Shown one piece after another: positions 6,709-8,026 of a DNA stretch of 8,026 nt. This DNA comes from Hyphomicrobiales bacterium (GTDB taxonomy: Bacteria; Pseudomonadota; Alphaproteobacteria; Rhizobiales; Aestuariivirgaceae). The DNA lies in assembly GCA_012032065.1 (NCBI GenBank), contig JAAURV010000130.1:1-8026 (forward strand), read 5' to 3'. Both the position numbers and the translations under genes were made by a program. How positions within the stretch are numbered: position 1 is the first letter of the stretch; each line of letters begins with the position of its first letter. The notes beneath the pieces were generated by a model that was given only the letters and a program-made list of their open reading frames with translations, searched no databases and was not told the origin of the DNA.

Positions 6709-6900
6709 GCTTGAATCGGCATGATCTGCCCCTTGGTGGTTCGTGGGTCGCCAGGCCAAGGGACGGCTAAGCCATCGCATTTGACGCCGACGATGTTTTT
6801 TACACGGACGTCCTGCCGCGCAACCTCGAACCGCTTCTCATCATGTTTTCGAGTCCAGTGATTTTCTACCTAACTGAGAGAGGCTCTACAAGTTTCGCAA
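6709..6900. other. Gene-free junction between tRNA-Arg and the sqr remnant
   Basis: No believable gene is seen in these 192 bases. An inverted repeat CCCTTGG (6730-6736) / CCAAGGG (6756-6762) surrounds the shortened tRNA-Arg end at 6738-6753. A frame starting at ATG 6721 is open for 46 codons but has no motif. Confidence 0.45.
6738..6753 (+). repeat. Shortened direct copy of the tRNA-Arg 3' end
   Basis: GGTTCG-T-GGGTCGCCA at 6738-6753 matches the tRNA-Arg 3' end, GGTTCG (6678-6683) and GGGTCGCCA (6694-6702), with the ten bases between (AATCCTGCCG) replaced by one T. Fifteen of 16 bases are shared and in the same order and orientation. It could be an att-site remnant from integration at the tRNA, or a small local duplication with a deletion; chance cannot be excluded. 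Confidence 0.45.
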
Positions 6901-7835
6901 TCATGGGGAATCGGTCACTATTTCCTTGAGTTTGTTGATGCCTAGAACATCCAGCGTCAGCTTTTCATAGAATGTCTCACTCGTGCCGCGCCGCATTTTG
7001 TGGAGGAAGTACTTCTCGAAGGCTATCTTGGCCCCATGCACCCATTTGCCCGACGATGACCAATTGACGTTGCGCGGCGGAATCTGCGGTTGCGCGACAA
7101 AGGCCACGCCCGAGTCGCCAAAGTCCGCGAGACACACGGCATTCCACGACGCCTGATGGCGCGGCTCCTCTCCCCGCAGCAACAAACCGATGTTGCCGGC
7201 CGTGGCTGTAACCATCGACTCGATCATGAAGCCCGTTTTCGGCACACCGCAAGGGACAGGCGTTGGCCCCGTTGGAGGAATGGCGACGCACACACCCACC
7301 GCGAAGATATTCGTGTACTTCGGATTGCGCTGGTACTTGTCGACAAGCGTGAAGCCGCGCGGATTTGACAGCCCTTCGATGCCGCGCAGCGGAGCGATGC
7401 CGCGGAAGGCTGGTAGCATCATGGAGAAACCGAATGGAAGTTCCGTCTCCCCTTTGGCTGCGCCGTCGTCGCCCACCTGCTCAACCGTCATTCTCCCGGC
7501 TTCCACCTTCTTGACGCGCGAACTCGTCAACCACTTGATGTGATGCTGGCGCATTTCGCTTTCGAGAAGCCCCTTTGTATCGCCGACGCCATCAAGTCCG
7601 AGATGGCCGATGTAGGGCTCGGCGGTCACGAATGTCATGGGAACCTTGTCGCGGATTCGGCGACGGCGAGCTCCGTTTCGACAATGAACGTGAACTCATA
7701 GGCAGGGCCGAAGCAGGACGCCCCCTGCACCGCGCCCATCACGACAGGCCCAGGATTATTGCAGAACTCCTCGAACGCCACTGCGGCTTTCAGCGCGTGA
7801 GAGACATGGCAGATGGATTGCGTGTGGCCATCAGG
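6901..7835 (-). pseudogene. sqr: Sulfide:quinone oxidoreductase, 3' part; interrupted by IS and frame break
   Basis: SQR is a membrane-associated FAD enzyme that oxidises sulfide and passes electrons to quinone. The remnant begins at PDGHTQSIC (near 7834, about a third into the normal protein) and runs to the TGA at 6901-6903. It shows VGAVQGASCFGPAYEF with one redox-type Cys, YIGHLGLDGVGDTKG, ELPFGFSMMLPAFRG, NPKYTNIFAVGVCVAIPP with the second Cys, PKTGFMIESMVTAT, and the C-terminal GKWVHGAKIAFEKYF. The frame breaks near 7667: reading from the 5' side ends in ELAVAESATRFP and a stop, while RRRIRDKVPMTFVT continues in the next frame; one missing C repairs it. The N-terminal FAD-binding domain is missing because an IS3-type end joins at 7835/7836. 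The ATG at 7638 is internal. An unrelated pyridine nucleotide-disulfide oxidoreductase is unlikely given the SQR-type blocks. Confidence 0.85.
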
Positions 7836-8026
7836 TGAAGTGGGCCCCGTTTTTGGGGCCAAGGGCTTAGTTGGATAGACTGCCGCTCCCAGAGGAGAAG
7901 GAGCGGACGATGACGAAGCGGACGAGGCGGTACGGGCTTTCGATAGCGCTGCCGGGGATGATGCGGAGGTGAAGGCGCGCCGCAAGATCGACGAGCTGCA
8001 CGCCAAGATCGGCGAGCTGTACGTGG
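7836..8026 (+). mobile_element. Left end of an IS3-family insertion sequence, continuing past the window
   Basis: Homology to sqr stops at 7835 and a sequence starting TGAAGTGGGCCCC begins at 7836; IS3-family elements start with TG and end with CA. Its terminal region holds the palindrome GGCCCC (7843-7848) / GGGGCC (7855-7860) with a GTTTTT loop. A strong ribosome site and an orfA start follow at 7910. The right end, and the target duplication expected as a repeat of the bases ending at 7835 (for example AGG or CAGG), are outside the window. The element family is inferred from the orfA product. Confidence 0.75.
7910..8026 (+). pseudogene. IS3-family transposase OrfA, apparently internally deleted, 3' end beyond window
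   Basis: OrfA is the DNA-binding half of the IS3-type OrfAB transposase. The ATG at 7910 follows AGGAGAAGGAG and starts MTKRTRR, a common OrfA beginning in this family. That frame stops at TGA 7970-7972 after 20 residues. In another frame, from 7921, the sequence reads DEAVRAFDSAAGDDAEV and then KARRKIDELHAKIGELYV, which is the usual end of OrfA with its coiled-coil start. The helix-turn-helix region of roughly 40-50 residues that normally lies between is missing. The shared string GACGAGGCGG at 7921-7930 fits both the MTKRTRR and the EAVRAFD coding sequences, so a deletion across a short repeat is likely. Family knowledge is from memory. Confidence 0.7.

Noticed and set aside
6755..6762. GGCCAAGGG-like match between the junction region and the IS end at 7858-7866
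   Set aside because: Only about nine bases match and the flanks differ, so a second IS terminal repeat at 6755 is not supported.
7635..8006. A 123-codon - strand open frame as an independent gene
   Set aside because: Its C-terminal half is the displaced sqr frame and its N-terminal half is the antisense of the IS end, so it is a chimera made by the insertion.

Overview
The window looks like a chromosomal piece of a GC-rich alphaproteobacterium, most likely from the Hyphomicrobiales (Rhizobiales) or a close relative. The pointers are a complex I accessory subunit of the NDUFS4-like ETC_C1 family (found in alphaproteobacteria and mitochondria), a two-domain cold-shock protein followed by a DUF192 protein, and a RecJ of alphaproteobacterial type. 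I cannot name the genus from the sequence alone.

Layout. Bases 1-1012 hold the 3' part of recJ on the + strand, followed by a tRNA-Glu(UUC). Two small membrane-protein genes on the - strand (1143-1556 and 1618-2013) meet the tRNA tail to tail. From a 45-bp divergent gap, an SDR oxidoreductase (2059-2804) and a small cupin (2801-3181) run on the + strand with overlapping stop and start. A glyoxalase I gene (3186-3605, -) faces the cupin and is head to head with a Sir2-family deacylase (3617-4395, +). After a gene-free leader of about 310 bases come a double cold-shock-domain protein (4707-5288) and a signal-peptide DUF192 protein (5331-5801). A gene-free stretch of about 400 bases leads to tRNA-Pro(UGG), the complex I subunit gene (6305-6610) and tRNA-Arg(UCU).

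Downstream of tRNA-Arg the character changes. What remains is the 3' part of a sulfide:quinone oxidoreductase gene (6901-7835, -), cut at its 5' side by the left end of an IS3-family insertion sequence (7836 to the window edge). The IS orfA itself appears to carry an internal deletion. A shortened copy of the tRNA-Arg 3' end lies at 6738-6753, which would fit an old integration or duplication at the tRNA.

A theme of the window is reading-frame breaks: two in recJ, one each in the SDR, sirtuin and sqr genes. All can be repaired by one base, and protein conservation continues on both sides. For recJ, SDR and sirtuin I favour sequencing or assembly indels over real decay; sqr is in addition interrupted by an IS and is a convincing pseudogene.

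The genes do not form one pathway. They are housekeeping and stress functions (DNA repair, methylglyoxal detoxification, protein deacylation, RNA chaperoning, respiration, translation) packed closely. I did not find a clear undescribed multi-gene system; the most unusual region is the tRNA-Arg/sqr/IS junction.
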